Assembly: GCA_020852955.1 (NCBI GenBank)
Contig: JADYZW010000051.1
Span: 62,001-126,000, forward strand
DNA from: Deltaproteobacteria bacterium
GTDB lineage: Bacteria; Desulfobacterota; Binatia; UTPRO1
Direction: 5' to 3'
Length of the DNA: 64,000 nt
Below, piece by piece: positions 26,647 to 35,599 of the stretch (position 1 is the first letter of the stretch; each line of letters begins with the position of its first letter). Under the pieces are notes generated by a model, which had not been told where the DNA came from, did not search any database, and saw nothing but the letters and a program-made list of their open reading frames with translations. Position numbers and translations under genes: made by a program.

Positions 26647-28572
26647 CTACTCGCTCTCCGTCAGGTAGGTGTAGCCTTCGAGGGCTTCCTCGTAGCGACG
26701 GAGCAGGCGACCCGACTCGGCCATCGTGAGCCGCTTCTCGCGGAGCGCCACTTCGACGGCGCGCCGCACCCGCGACACGAGGTCCTCCTTCGAGTACTGC
26801 ACGTAGGAGAGGACCTCGTTCACCGAGTCGCCCTCGACGACGTGCTCGACCCGGTAGTCGTCGCCGTCGAGCCGGACGTGCACCGCGTCGGTGTCGCCGA
26901 AGAGATTGTGCAGGTCGCCGAGGATCTCCTGATAGGCGCCGACGAGGAAGCTCGCGATGTAGTAGGCGCCGCCGTTGGGGGCGTGCAGCTCGAGCGTGTG
27001 CTTCACGTCGCGGAGGTCGATGAACTGATCCATCTTGCCGTCGCTGTCGCAGGTGAGGTCGGCGAGGACCGCCCGGCGCGTCGGCGGCCGGTTCAGCCGG
27101 TGGATCGGCAGCGTCGGGAAGAGCTGCCGCACGGCCCAGTGGTCCGGCATCGATTGGAAGATGGAGAAGTTGCAGTAGTACGTGTCCGAGAGCTGCTTCT
27201 CGAGCCCCTCGAGCTCGTCCGGCACGTAGGGCAGGTCGCGGACGACCTTCAAGATGCGCTCGCAGATCGCCCAGAAGAGCTGCTCGACGCGGGCGCGGGC
27301 CTTCAAGTCGAGCACGCCGAGGTTGAAGGCGGTGATCGCTTCCTCCTTCAGCTGGAGCGCGTCGTGGTAGGCCTCCTGGAAGTTCTTCCGCGAGATGCCG
27401 TCGTAGGTTTCGTGCAGCTGCTTGATGATCGTGTGCTCGTTCCCGGAGAGCGCCTCGGGCACCTGGCCGTCGAGGATCTCGTTCGTGCCGAGGACGTTGA
27501 AGACGAGGAGCGAGTGGTGGGCGACGAGCGCGCGGCCCGATTCGGTGACGATGTCGGGGTGGGGGACGTTGGCTGCGTTGCAGGCCTCGGCCACCTGGCT
27601 CACGATGTCGCTCGCGTACTCCTGGAGCGTGTAGTTCACCGAGGAGTGGAAGTTCGTTTGGCTCCCGTCGTAGTCGACGCCGAGGCCGCCGCCGCAGTCG
27701 AGGAAGCGCATGGCGGCGCCGAGGTGGTGGAGCTCGACGAAGATGCGGCTCGACTCGCGGAGGGCGTCCTTGACCGCGCGGATGTTCGTGACCTGCGACC
27801 CGATGTGGAAGTGGAGGAGCTGGAGGCAATCGAGCATGCCTTCCTGCTTGAGGCGGTCGACGGTCGCCACGATCTCGGCCGTCGTCAGGCCGAACTTCGA
27901 GCGGTCGCCTGCCGACTCGATCCACTTGCCGGCGCCCTTGGTGGCGAGCCGCGCCCGCACCCCCAGCACCGGCCGGACCTCGAGGTCGCGCGCGCAGGCG
28001 AGGATCGTCTCGAGCTCGCCGATCCGGTCCATGATGATGATGATCTGCCGCCCGAGCTTCTGGGCGAGCATCGCGGTCTCGATGTAGGCGCGGTCCTTGT
28101 AGCCGTTGCAGAGGATCAACGCCTCGGGGTTGTCCTGGAGAGCGAGCGCGACGAGCAGCTCGGGCTTCGAGCCCGCCTCGATGCCGAGATTCCAGGGCCG
28201 GCCGTACTCGACCAGCTCCTCGACGATGTGGCGCTGCTGATTGACCTTGATCGGGTAGACGCCGCGATAGGCGCCCTTGTAGTCGTTTTCGGCGATCGCT
28301 TGCGCGAACGATCCGGCGAGCTGCTGGATGCGGGTCTTCAGGATGTCGGAGAACCGGATCAGGAGGGGGAGCTTCAGGCCGCGGCTGCGCAGGTCGTCGA
28401 CCAGATCCTTCAGGTCGATCTTCGGGGAGCCCGGGCCGCCCGGCGTCACCTCGATGTTGCCGGCGTCGTTGATCGTGAAGAAGTCCCGACCCCACCCGTT
28501 GACGTTGTAGAGCTCGAGCGAGTCTCGGATGGTCCAGGCTCGGAGATCGTTCTGCGCCGCGAATTTCAGCAA
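26647..28572 (-). CDS. speA: Biosynthetic arginine decarboxylase
   Basis: A 641-residue, PLP- and Mg-dependent enzyme that makes agmatine from arginine, the first step to putrescine and other polyamines. The PLP lysine is in YRGVYPIKVNQQRHIVEEL, the glycine loop in DCGGGLGVDYDGS, and the active-site Cys region in LTCDSDGKMDQF. The length is usual for SpeA (630-660). The start appears to be TTG 28572, with GGAGG about 12 bases before it; the N-terminal RAWTIRDSLELYNVNGWG matches the family. Agmatine-processing genes are not in the window. Confidence 0.93.
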   Translation of the reverse strand: MLKFAAQNDLRAWTIRDSLELYNVNGWGRDFFTINDAGNIEVTPGGPGSPKIDLKDLVDDLRSRGLKLPLLIRFSDILKTRIQQLAGSFAQAIAENDYKGAYRGVYPIKVNQQRHIVEELVEYGRPWNLGIEAGSKPELLVALALQDNPEALILCNGYKDRAYIETAMLAQKLGRQIIIIMDRIGELETILACARDLEVRPVLGVRARLATKGAGKWIESAGDRSKFGLTTAEIVATVDRLKQEGMLDCLQLLHFHIGSQVTNIRAVKDALRESSRIFVELHHLGAAMRFLDCGGGLGVDYDGSQTNFHSSVNYTLQEYASDIVSQVAEACNAANVPHPDIVTESGRALVAHHSLLVFNVLGTNEILDGQVPEALSGNEHTIIKQLHETYDGISRKNFQEAYHDALQLKEEAITAFNLGVLDLKARARVEQLFWAICERILKVVRDLPYVPDELEGLEKQLSDTYYCNFSIFQSMPDHWAVRQLFPTLPIHRLNRPPTRRAVLADLTCDSDGKMDQFIDLRDVKHTLELHAPNGGAYYIASFLVGAYQEILGDLHNLFGDTDAVHVRLDGDDYRVEHVVEGDSVNEVLSYVQYSKEDLVSRVRRAVEVALREKRLTMAESGRLLRRYEEALEGYTYLTESE

Positions 28573-28729
28573 CAGTCCCTCTTGCCTCCTTCACGGGACG
28601 CGCCCGCGCGCGTCGCGCTTCGACCTGTATAGTGCAGCGCCCGCGAAGTCTACTTGCGTTCGTGCCCGAGGGGCTCCGGGCCGGTCGAGAGTTGCCGCTC
28701 GCCGAGGCGGTCGGCATCATGGGCCGCCC

Positions 28730-29926
28730 GTGACCGCCCGATCGCCCTACGCCGACCTCTGGACGCTCGATCCCTCGGTCACCTTCTTGAACCACGGGTC
28801 CTTCGGCGCGTGTCCCCGCGCGGTGCTCGCGAAGCAGGACGAGTGGCGCGCCCGGCTCGAGCGCCAGCCGGTGCAGTTCCTGGCGCGCGACCTCGAAGGG
28901 CTGCTCGACGAGGCGCGCGGCGCGCTCGGATCCTTCCTCGGCGCCGATCCCCGCGACCTCGCGTTCGTCGCCAACGCCACCGCGGGCGTGAACGCCGTGC
29001 TCCGCTCGCTCGCGTTCGCGCCGGGCGACGAGCTCCTCACCACCGACCACGTCTACGGCGCCTGCCGGAACGCCCTCCGGTTCGTGGCGGAGCGGAGCGG
29101 GGCGGCGGTGGTGACGGCGGCGGTGCCGTTTCCGCTCCGCGATCCGGCGGAGGTGGTCGATGCCGTGCTCGCGCGGGTCACCGCGCGGACGCGCCTCGCG
29201 CTCCTCGACCACGTGACGAGCCCGACGGGTCTCGTCTTTCCGATCGCGCCGCTCGTCGCGGCGCTCGCCGCGCGCGGGGTCGACACGCTGGTCGACGGCG
29301 CTCACGCGGTCGGCATGCTGCCCCTCGACCTCTCCGCGCTCGGCGCCGCCTACTACGTCGGCAACTGCCACAAGTGGCTCTGTGCGCCGAAGAGCGTCGG
29401 CTTCCTGCACGTGCGGCGGGACCGCCAGGCGCTGGTGCGGCCGCTCGCGATCAGCCACGGCGCCGGCCTCCAACACCCCGCGCGCTCGCGCTTCCTCCTC
29501 GAGTTTGACTGGGTCGGGACCGTCGATCCGACGCCGGCCCTGTGCGTGCCCGAGGCGATCCGGGTCGTCGGCGCGATGCTGCCGGGCGGGTGGCCGTCCG
29601 TCCGCGAGCACAACCGGACGCTGGTCCTCGCCGGCCGCCGGGTCCTCGCCGACGCGCTCGGCATCCGCGAGCCGGCGCCGGCCTCGATGATCGGCTCGCT
29701 CGCCGCGCTGCCCCTGGCCGACGGCGCCGCCGCCGCCGTCCCGTCGACGTCGCCGCTCCACGGCGATCCGGAGTTGGACGCCCTCCGCGAACGCCACGGG
29801 TTCGAGGTGCCGGTCGTGCCCTGGCCGGCGCCGCCGCGTCGGCTCCTCAGGATCTCGGCGCAGCTCTACAACACGGCGGCGGACTACGAGCGGCTGGCGG
29901 CGGCGCTCGTTCCCGGGAGGTCATGA
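28730..29926 (+). CDS. PLP-dependent aminotransferase class V (isopenicillin-N-epimerase-like)
   Basis: A 398-residue fold-type I PLP enzyme. FLNHGSFGACPRAV near the N-terminus and VANATAGVNAVL are the typical opening and phosphate-binding stretches. DGAHAVGMLPLDL holds the Asp-x-Ala-His that contacts the cofactor, and NCHKWLCAPKSVGFL carries the PLP lysine. Isopenicillin N epimerase, cysteine desulfurases and related enzymes share this pattern, so the substrate is open. GTG 28730 is the best start. It is divergent from speA; a TATAGT box (28628-28633) and a TATACA box on the other strand overlap between the two genes. Confidence 0.85.
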   Translation: MTARSPYADLWTLDPSVTFLNHGSFGACPRAVLAKQDEWRARLERQPVQFLARDLEGLLDEARGALGSFLGADPRDLAFVANATAGVNAVLRSLAFAPGDELLTTDHVYGACRNALRFVAERSGAAVVTAAVPFPLRDPAEVVDAVLARVTARTRLALLDHVTSPTGLVFPIAPLVAALAARGVDTLVDGAHAVGMLPLDLSALGAAYYVGNCHKWLCAPKSVGFLHVRRDRQALVRPLAISHGAGLQHPARSRFLLEFDWVGTVDPTPALCVPEAIRVVGAMLPGGWPSVREHNRTLVLAGRRVLADALGIREPAPASMIGSLAALPLADGAAAAVPSTSPLHGDPELDALRERHGFEVPVVPWPAPPRRLLRISAQLYNTAADYERLAAALVPGRS

Positions 29927-30003
29927 TTCCGGGGCGCGAGACGGCGAAGCTCGGTCCGGACGAGTCCGCGTCGAGCTGAGCTCCGGAGGCCCGGCGGGGA
30001 GGA

Positions 30004-30023
30004 GGCGATCGTAGCCGATCGCC
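30004..30023. terminator. Hairpin between converging genes
   Basis: GGCGATCG (30004-30011) and CGATCGCC (30016-30023) form a perfect 8-base stem with a 4-base loop between the end of the aminotransferase gene and the end of the ABM-domain gene. Confidence 0.45.
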
Positions 30024-30039
30024 CGGGTCGGCCGCCGCG

Positions 30040-30342
30040 CTACCCGAGCGCGACCTCCCGCGCGACCTCGAACGCCTTGATGTCGAGACCCTTCGGCTGG
30101 AGGGCGGCGACGGCCATGTTGAACTCCGCCATGTGCGGGCTCGCAAGGTGCGCCTTGATGGCGTCCATCGACTCCCAGCGCTCGATCACGCGCACCATGC
30201 CGGGGTCGCTGATGTCCACGGCGAACGCATACTTGAGACAGCCCTTCTCCTGGCGGGTCGCGGTCTCCATCTTCTTCACGGCGTCGATGACCCGACTCGC
30301 GGATCCCGGCTCGACGATCACTTCGACTTGGACGACGATCAC
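30040..30342 (-). CDS. Antibiotic biosynthesis monooxygenase (ABM/quinol monooxygenase-like) small protein
   Basis: A 100-residue ferredoxin-like-fold protein: VIVVQVEVIVEPGSASRVID, then ETATRQEKGCLKYAFAVDIS and RVIERWESMDAIKAHLASPHM, the classic ABM pattern of quinol monooxygenases such as YgiN. The GTG start at 30342 overlaps the stop of the 935-residue carboxylase gene (GTGA) and has GAGGAGG upstream, so it is translated with the carboxylase. Joint expression with a carboxylase is odd for this family; it may be a small-molecule binder or act on a quinol or aldehyde made in the same pathway. Confidence 0.83.
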   Translation of the reverse strand: MIVVQVEVIVEPGSASRVIDAVKKMETATRQEKGCLKYAFAVDISDPGMVRVIERWESMDAIKAHLASPHMAEFNMAVAALQPKGLDIKAFEVAREVALG

Positions 30343-33146
30343 AGGAGCCTCCTCAGGTAGTCTTCGGTGTTGGTCTGGACGCGCGCGGCCTTCGCCTGCG
30401 GGTCTTCCTCGACGACGATCTCGTCGGGCGTCACCTTGAAGAGCGGCTGGCCCTTGCGCACGACGACGCCGCTCGTCGGCATGAGCACGTCGGTGACGAT
30501 GCCGGCGAAGGGCGCGTGCACCTTGTTGAACATCTTCATGACCTCGATGATGTAGAGCGGCTGGCCCTTGTCGAAGTGCGCACCCTTGACGACGAAGGGC
30601 GGCAGCGTCGGCGCCTCCTGCGCGTAGAAGGTGCCGCCCATGGCGGCGACGATCTCGTCGGCCTTGGTGACCGGCGGCGGCACGAGCACTTTGCGCATCG
30701 CGTCCTGGAGCTTCGGGTCGAGGAGGCGCTCCGGGATCGTGACGGTGAGGTCGTCCGCGAGCGTCAGGTCGTAGAAGCCGACCTTGGCCGCGATCATCGG
30801 CAGGAGCTCCAGGATCTCGAGCCCGAGCTGGTGGCCGGCGTGGGCGGCCCGGATGCGGGTCCAGCTCGCGGCGTCGAATCCGAAGCTCGGCTCGCCGCCC
30901 CGCAGCACGGCGTCGATCTCGGGCCACGGGAGGCCGCCCGCCCGCGCCTTGACCTTGTCGTAGAAGCCGAGCGCGGTCTCGAGCAGGTCGCGATCGTGGT
31001 CCCAGATGCGGTGCGCCGCGGCGGCGGTCGGGGTGTCGAGGTGGAGCAGGCGGTAGGTCTCCGCGAGGATGCGGACGGGATTCCGCTGCCAGACCACGCG
31101 ACCATCGACGATCGCGAAGTCGCGGTGGTGTCGGCTCAGCCAAGCCGAGAGGAAGTGCGGCTCCTCGACGAGGCGCTGCATCGGCCGCTCGAGGAGGGTC
31201 TCCTTGAGATCGAGCACGCGGCGCGTGGCGTCGACGGTGTCGGGCGCGGCGCCGCCGGTCGCCGCGCGTGCGATGCGCCGGAAGGCGTAGTCGAGGTCGA
31301 TCGACTGCGCCTCCTGCGCGAGCTGCCCGACCAGCGTGAGGTACGGCACGACGAACTTCGTCGTCGGCTTCGCCCAGGGGTCGCGCTCCAGGAACCAGGT
31401 GAGGATGCCGTAGTGGAACTCGAGGTTGGTCGCGAGATCGATGCCGCGGAGCGCGCTGCGGCGGAAGATCTCGACCAGGCGCTCCCAGCTCTCGCGCCGG
31501 CTCGCGCCGGTCGCCAGCAGTAGGGCGATGTTCGAGTCGTACGCGCCGGCGAGGCGATAGCGCATGAAGAGCCCGGTGTCGGGGTTCTTGATGCAGATGC
31601 CCTGGTCGTCGCGGATCTCGCCCTCGATCGGGTCCGACCACGAGACGATGACGCCGCCGGCGGCGGGATTGAGGGCCCGGTCGGTGGCGTTCAGGCGCGC
31701 CTCGATGGCGGCGCGCTCGCGCACGATCCGGACGGGCTTCGGGAGGCGGTCCTTGTGGCGCGCGATCAGTGCCATCGCCTCGACCAGCGATTCGACGTCG
31801 AAGGATTCCTGCGGGACGTCGGGGTTGGTGAAGCGCAGCGCGTAGCAGAGCTCGGAGACCCGGTGCTCGACCTGGATGCGGGTGTTGACCTCCATGAAGT
31901 AGTGTCGGTCGCCGTCGACGATGCACTCGAAGGTGGAGGCCGAGTCGAGCTTCACCGCGCGGCCGAAGCGCTCGGCCTCCTCTTCCATGCGGCCGAGCGT
32001 CGCGAGATCGGTCGCGAGCGCCCGGGCCTTGGCCTCGAGGCCGGCCGCCCGCGCCTCGGCGATCGCGTCCTCCAGGCCCTCGCGCGTCACCGACACCTCG
32101 ACGAGCTTCTGTTCGTGCATCTGCAGGGAGCAGTCGCGGCCGCCGAGCGCAATGCACCACGCGCCGTTGCCGAGGATCTGGATCTCGTTGTGGCGGGTCT
32201 GCTCGATGTTGAGCTCGAGCAGGAGGTTCTTGTTGTCGCCGACACCGGTCGCCTTGACCTCCGCCAGCACTTCGCGGGCGAGCGTCGGCACCTGCGCCGC
32301 CGCGTCGAAGATGCGCTGGCCCTTGCCGCCGCCGCCGCCGATCGCCTTCAGCCGGAAGCGCCGGCCGGGCTGCGCGGCGCAGAGCTTCACGGCCTCGAGG
32401 CGGAGCGTCTCGGCGAGCTCGTCGATGGTGTAGAGATCGACGTGACTCCGGTACGACGCGTCGAGGAGCGCCTCGACCGCGTCGGCGAGCGGCGTCGTCT
32501 CGTCGGCGAGCGCCGGCACGTCGAGCCGGTGCGTCGCGGCGAGGCGCTGGAGCGCCTTCCGGTCCGGGTGGAGGCGCAGCAGCGTGCGCGTCGTCGCGTC
32601 GTTCATGCCCGGCGTCACCGAGACGTCGTTCGCGATCGCGGTGCGCTTGGCCTCGTCCTTCGCGCCCGCCGCCGTCTGCGTGTACGAGCACGGGCCGATG
32701 AACGCGAGGCCGGCTGCTTCCAGCCGCCGCACGAACTCGGCGTCCTCGGCCATGAAGCCGTAGCCCGCGAAGACGTAGCCGTATCCGTGCTCCCGGCAGA
32801 TCGCGATCATCTGGTCGATGCGCTGGCCCCGCTCCTCCTTCGTGGCGCCGGTGTAGTCCGGCACCGCGTGGACGTTGCGCGGGTCCATCATGCGGAGCTC
32901 GGGCGAGAGGGCGCGCGGGAACACGATGCTGTCGCGTTCCGAGAGCAGGATGCCGACCTGGGTGATGCCCATCTCGCGGAAGACGTCGACGGCTTCCTTG
33001 CGGATCGGGCCGCGGCAGACGATCAGCACGCTCATGTCGTCGCAGGCGAACGACCGGGTCCAGGCGGAGCCGGCGCGGCCGAGGCGGCGGTCGCGGCGCA
33101 CCATCGGGTTGTCGTCGTAGGAAGGCGCGAGCTTGGGCGTCGTCAT
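30339..33146 (-). CDS. Biotin carboxylase/biotin carrier fusion (935 aa) with internal insertion
   Basis: An ATP-grasp carboxylase of acyl-CoA carboxylase type. The preATP-grasp domain spans about residues 37-160. The glycine loop KAIGGGGGKGQRI is at 267-279, the metal and bicarbonate site at YFMEVNTRIQVEH, and the C-terminal biotinyl domain has EVMKM with Lys871 as the biotin site. Between the preATP-grasp segment and the glycine loop lie about 85 residues where standard enzymes have 30-35, so roughly 50 extra residues are inserted. A long helical middle precedes the carrier domain. No carboxyltransferase domain is fused; the partner is probably the protein at 36-38 kb. ATG 33146 is the best start. 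Confidence 0.87.
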   Translation of the reverse strand: MTTPKLAPSYDDNPMVRRDRRLGRAGSAWTRSFACDDMSVLIVCRGPIRKEAVDVFREMGITQVGILLSERDSIVFPRALSPELRMMDPRNVHAVPDYTGATKEERGQRIDQMIAICREHGYGYVFAGYGFMAEDAEFVRRLEAAGLAFIGPCSYTQTAAGAKDEAKRTAIANDVSVTPGMNDATTRTLLRLHPDRKALQRLAATHRLDVPALADETTPLADAVEALLDASYRSHVDLYTIDELAETLRLEAVKLCAAQPGRRFRLKAIGGGGGKGQRIFDAAAQVPTLAREVLAEVKATGVGDNKNLLLELNIEQTRHNEIQILGNGAWCIALGGRDCSLQMHEQKLVEVSVTREGLEDAIAEARAAGLEAKARALATDLATLGRMEEEAERFGRAVKLDSASTFECIVDGDRHYFMEVNTRIQVEHRVSELCYALRFTNPDVPQESFDVESLVEAMALIARHKDRLPKPVRIVRERAAIEARLNATDRALNPAAGGVIVSWSDPIEGEIRDDQGICIKNPDTGLFMRYRLAGAYDSNIALLLATGASRRESWERLVEIFRRSALRGIDLATNLEFHYGILTWFLERDPWAKPTTKFVVPYLTLVGQLAQEAQSIDLDYAFRRIARAATGGAAPDTVDATRRVLDLKETLLERPMQRLVEEPHFLSAWLSRHHRDFAIVDGRVVWQRNPVRILAETYRLLHLDTPTAAAAHRIWDHDRDLLETALGFYDKVKARAGGLPWPEIDAVLRGGEPSFGFDAASWTRIRAAHAGHQLGLEILELLPMIAAKVGFYDLTLADDLTVTIPERLLDPKLQDAMRKVLVPPPVTKADEIVAAMGGTFYAQEAPTLPPFVVKGAHFDKGQPLYIIEVMKMFNKVHAPFAGIVTDVLMPTSGVVVRKGQPLFKVTPDEIVVEEDPQAKAARVQTNTEDYLRRLL

Positions 33147-33205
33147 GCGGGAAGGCGGATGTCCTATGGCGGACAGGGCCAAAACGCCAGTGCCCCCGGG
33201 AGGGT

Positions 33206-33592
33206 TCAGGCCATGAGGAACTTGCCGTTCGCGGCGGCGACCGGGCGGTCGCGCGCGTCCTGCCAGGCGATCACGCGGACGTGTGCTATGCGGCGGCCGA
33301 GCTTGAAGATCTCGCCGCGCGCCCTGGTCTCACGCGGGCCAGCCGAGCGCAGGTAGTCGATCGTGACGCTGATCGGACGCGGGACGCTGTCGAGCCCGCT
33401 CTCGGCGACGAGGCGCAGGATCGCGGTCAGCTCGAGGAACGAGCCGATGACGCCGCCGTGGATCGCCGGCAGCCGGGTGTTGCCGATGAGATCGCCGTGG
33501 AAGGGGAGCACGCACTCGGGGCCGTCTCGCGTCTCCTCGACGTCGATGCCGAGGAGGCGCGCGTAGGGGATCGCCGCGACGAGCCGGTTCAT
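33206..33592 (-). CDS. Hotdog-fold thioesterase, PaaI type
   Basis: A 128-residue hotdog protein. LPAIHGGVIGSFLELTAIL is the conserved helix with the catalytic-region Gly-Gly, and PRPISVTIDYLRSAGPR the central strand. Such enzymes cleave acyl-CoA thioesters in the cytoplasm. ATG 33592 overlaps the stop of the upstream thioesterase gene (ATGA). The two hotdog proteins could form a heteromeric thioesterase, as the fold works as dimers or tetramers. The carboxylase gene begins 59 bases further on. Confidence 0.85.
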   Translation of the reverse strand: MNRLVAAIPYARLLGIDVEETRDGPECVLPFHGDLIGNTRLPAIHGGVIGSFLELTAILRLVAESGLDSVPRPISVTIDYLRSAGPRETRARGEIFKLGRRIAHVRVIAWQDARDRPVAAANGKFLMA

Positions 33593-34086
33593 GGCTGCCC
33601 GCCCTCCGGGCGCTTGACGCCGCCGAAGGGACTGCCGCCGATGCCGGCGCCGACCATGAAGGTGCCGAGGCAGCTCGCGAAGGGATCGTGCGGGTCCGTG
33701 TCCCACGCGGTCGCGCGCACGAAAGCGACGTTGTGGCCGAGCTTGTAGCAGTCGGCGCGGGCGACGATCTCGCGCCCCGGCGCGGCGGCGCGGAGGTAGT
33801 CCACCCGGAGGTCGATGGTGGCGATCGCGAGCAGTGCGTCCATGGCGCACGCGACCGCGAGCCCCGACGCCTGGTCGATCAGCGCCGTCACGGCGCCGCC
33901 GAAGACGACCTTCCGCTGCGGATCGCCGACGAGATCTTCGTCGTAGGGCAGGGCGAGGATGGCGAACCCCGGTCCGACCTCGACGACTCGCATCCGGAGC
34001 CGGCCGGCGTAGGGCGTGAACTGTCCGATGTCGAACCTGGCGGGCCCGAAGAGGGCGCCCAGTGCGTACTGGCGTTCGGTCGACAT
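33589..34086 (-). CDS. Hotdog-fold thioesterase, PaaI type (first of pair)
   Basis: A 165-residue hotdog-domain protein: KVVFGGAVTALIDQASGLAV is the central helix, and ATIDLRVDYLRAAAPGREIV the beta-strand that forms the substrate channel. The C-terminal tail (GIGGSPFGGVKRPEGG) is an extra 20 residues. It heads a run of four genes on the minus strand, with the second thioesterase, the biotin carboxylase and the ABM protein. Promoter sequences should lie in the 165-base gap to the divergent lytic transglycosylase. Confidence 0.85.
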   Translation of the reverse strand: MSTERQYALGALFGPARFDIGQFTPYAGRLRMRVVEVGPGFAILALPYDEDLVGDPQRKVVFGGAVTALIDQASGLAVACAMDALLAIATIDLRVDYLRAAAPGREIVARADCYKLGHNVAFVRATAWDTDPHDPFASCLGTFMVGAGIGGSPFGGVKRPEGGQP

Positions 34087-34251
34087 GAGGGTCGGCGGCG
34101 ACTTTCGACGGCGTGGCGCGGAGAGTCAAGCGCGGGCGCCGCTACACCGCCGGCGTTGGCGGTCGCGCGATCGAGTCGCGCCAGCGGAGGCCGGCGTGAG
34201 CCGCGTCGGCGGAGATGGATCTCGGCGCATCCTCTGGGATATGCGAATCGC

Positions 34252-35487
34252 GTGGCGTGGCGGCGGGGCGTACGGGCGGCGGTGCTCGCGATCGGAGCGA
34301 TGCTCGCGTCGGCGATGGGCCCCGACCCGGCGGCCGCGCGTCCGCCGTTCGATCGGTGGCTTGCCGGCTTCCGCCCGCGCGTCCTCGCGCGCGGCGTCTC
34401 GGCCGCGACGTTCGAGCGCGCGACCGCCGGCCTCGTGCCCGATGCGCGCGTGTTCGACGACATCGGCAACCAGCCCGAGTTCAAGGAAGAGCTCTGGCAG
34501 TATCTCAACCGCCGGGTCTCCGAATGGCGCCTCGTCACCGGCAAGGCGAAGCTCGCCGAGTACGCCGCGCTCTTCGCCCGCATCGAGCGCGACTACGGCG
34601 TGCCGCCGGCCGTGATGCTGGGTCTCTGGGGCATCGAGTCCGCCTACGGCGATCCGGCCGTGCACCGCCATCACGCCCGTCCCGTGCTCCCGTCGCTCGC
34701 GGCGCTCGCCTGGGGCGAGCCGCGCCGCCGCGACTACTGGGAGCGCGAGCTCGTAAACGCCTTCGTCATCGTCGAGCGCGGCTGGGGAACGCCCGACGAC
34801 CTGCGCGGCTCGTGGGCGGGCGCCATGGGCCATACGCAATGGATGCCGGACACCTGGCTCGCGCTCGGCATGGACTACGACGGCGACGGCCGGGTGTCGC
34901 CCTTCGGCGCCCCTGACGACGCGCTCGGCTCGAGCGCGCGCTTTCTGGTCCGACGCGGCAAGTATCGGCGCGGCGAGCCGTGGGGCTGCGAGGTACGCCT
35001 GCCGGCCGGCGCGAAGCGGCCGACCGGCGCGCGCGCCTATCGCGCCTGGGCGGACGACGGCGTCGCGCGCGCCGACGGCGCCCCGTTCGCGGTCCCAGAG
35101 GCGACGGCGCGCCTCTGGATTCCGGTCGACGGCGGCCCCGCCTTCCTCGTCGGCGCCAACTTCGACGCCCTCTATGCCTACAATCCATCGCGGAGCTACG
35201 TCCTGGCCCTCCTCCACCTCGGCGACCGCGTCACGGGCGGCGCGCCCTTCGTGCAGGCGTTCCCCGGCGGCGAGCGCCCGCCGACGCTCGCCGAGATCCA
35301 GGAGATCCAGCGCCGCTTGACCGTGCTCGGCTACGACACCGGCGGCGCCGACGGCCGCGTCGGGAGCGATACCCGCCGTGCCGTGCAACGCTTCCAGCAG
35401 CGGGCCGGCATGACGCCCGCCGACGGCTATGCCGGTGCGGCCTTGCTCGAGAAGTTGCGAGCCGTTCCCGAGCCGGCGCGACCCTGA
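34252..35487 (+). CDS. Lytic murein transglycosylase (MltB type) with C-terminal peptidoglycan-binding domain
   Basis: A 411-residue periplasmic enzyme that cleaves the glycan strand of peptidoglycan. The signal peptide covers residues 1-23 or so (AAVLAIGAMLASAMG core). The SLT_2 catalytic domain has GLWGIESAYGD with the catalytic Glu, and GSWAGAMGHTQWMPDTW, the substrate-binding segment. A peptidoglycan-binding domain type 1 follows near EIQRRLTVLGYDTGGADGRV. GTG 34252 is chosen because the signal peptide starts there; several later GTG codons are possible. Likely acts in wall growth or recycling. Confidence 0.9.
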   Translation: MAWRRGVRAAVLAIGAMLASAMGPDPAAARPPFDRWLAGFRPRVLARGVSAATFERATAGLVPDARVFDDIGNQPEFKEELWQYLNRRVSEWRLVTGKAKLAEYAALFARIERDYGVPPAVMLGLWGIESAYGDPAVHRHHARPVLPSLAALAWGEPRRRDYWERELVNAFVIVERGWGTPDDLRGSWAGAMGHTQWMPDTWLALGMDYDGDGRVSPFGAPDDALGSSARFLVRRGKYRRGEPWGCEVRLPAGAKRPTGARAYRAWADDGVARADGAPFAVPEATARLWIPVDGGPAFLVGANFDALYAYNPSRSYVLALLHLGDRVTGGAPFVQAFPGGERPPTLAEIQEIQRRLTVLGYDTGGADGRVGSDTRRAVQRFQQRAGMTPADGYAGAALLEKLRAVPEPARP

Positions 35488-35599
35488 CGCCGCCGCGGCG
35501 CCGGCGGGTCGCGGCGGAACCACGATCACGGAACCGAGATGGACGTCAGGGGAACGGGAACGCGTCGAGGTCGCGCCCGCCCGAGCCTGACGATTCGCG

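Noticed and set aside
23239..28632. Plus-strand open frame of about 1,800 codons across RNase R, speA and usp
   Set aside because: It is antisense to well-supported genes and has an Arg/Gly/Asp-rich make-up without any motif. It is a by-product of strong third-position G+C bias.
28600..28650. Overlapping TATAGT and TATACA boxes between speA and the aminotransferase gene
   Set aside because: Good -10 boxes but no -35 box at the right distance on either strand; too weak to list as promoters.
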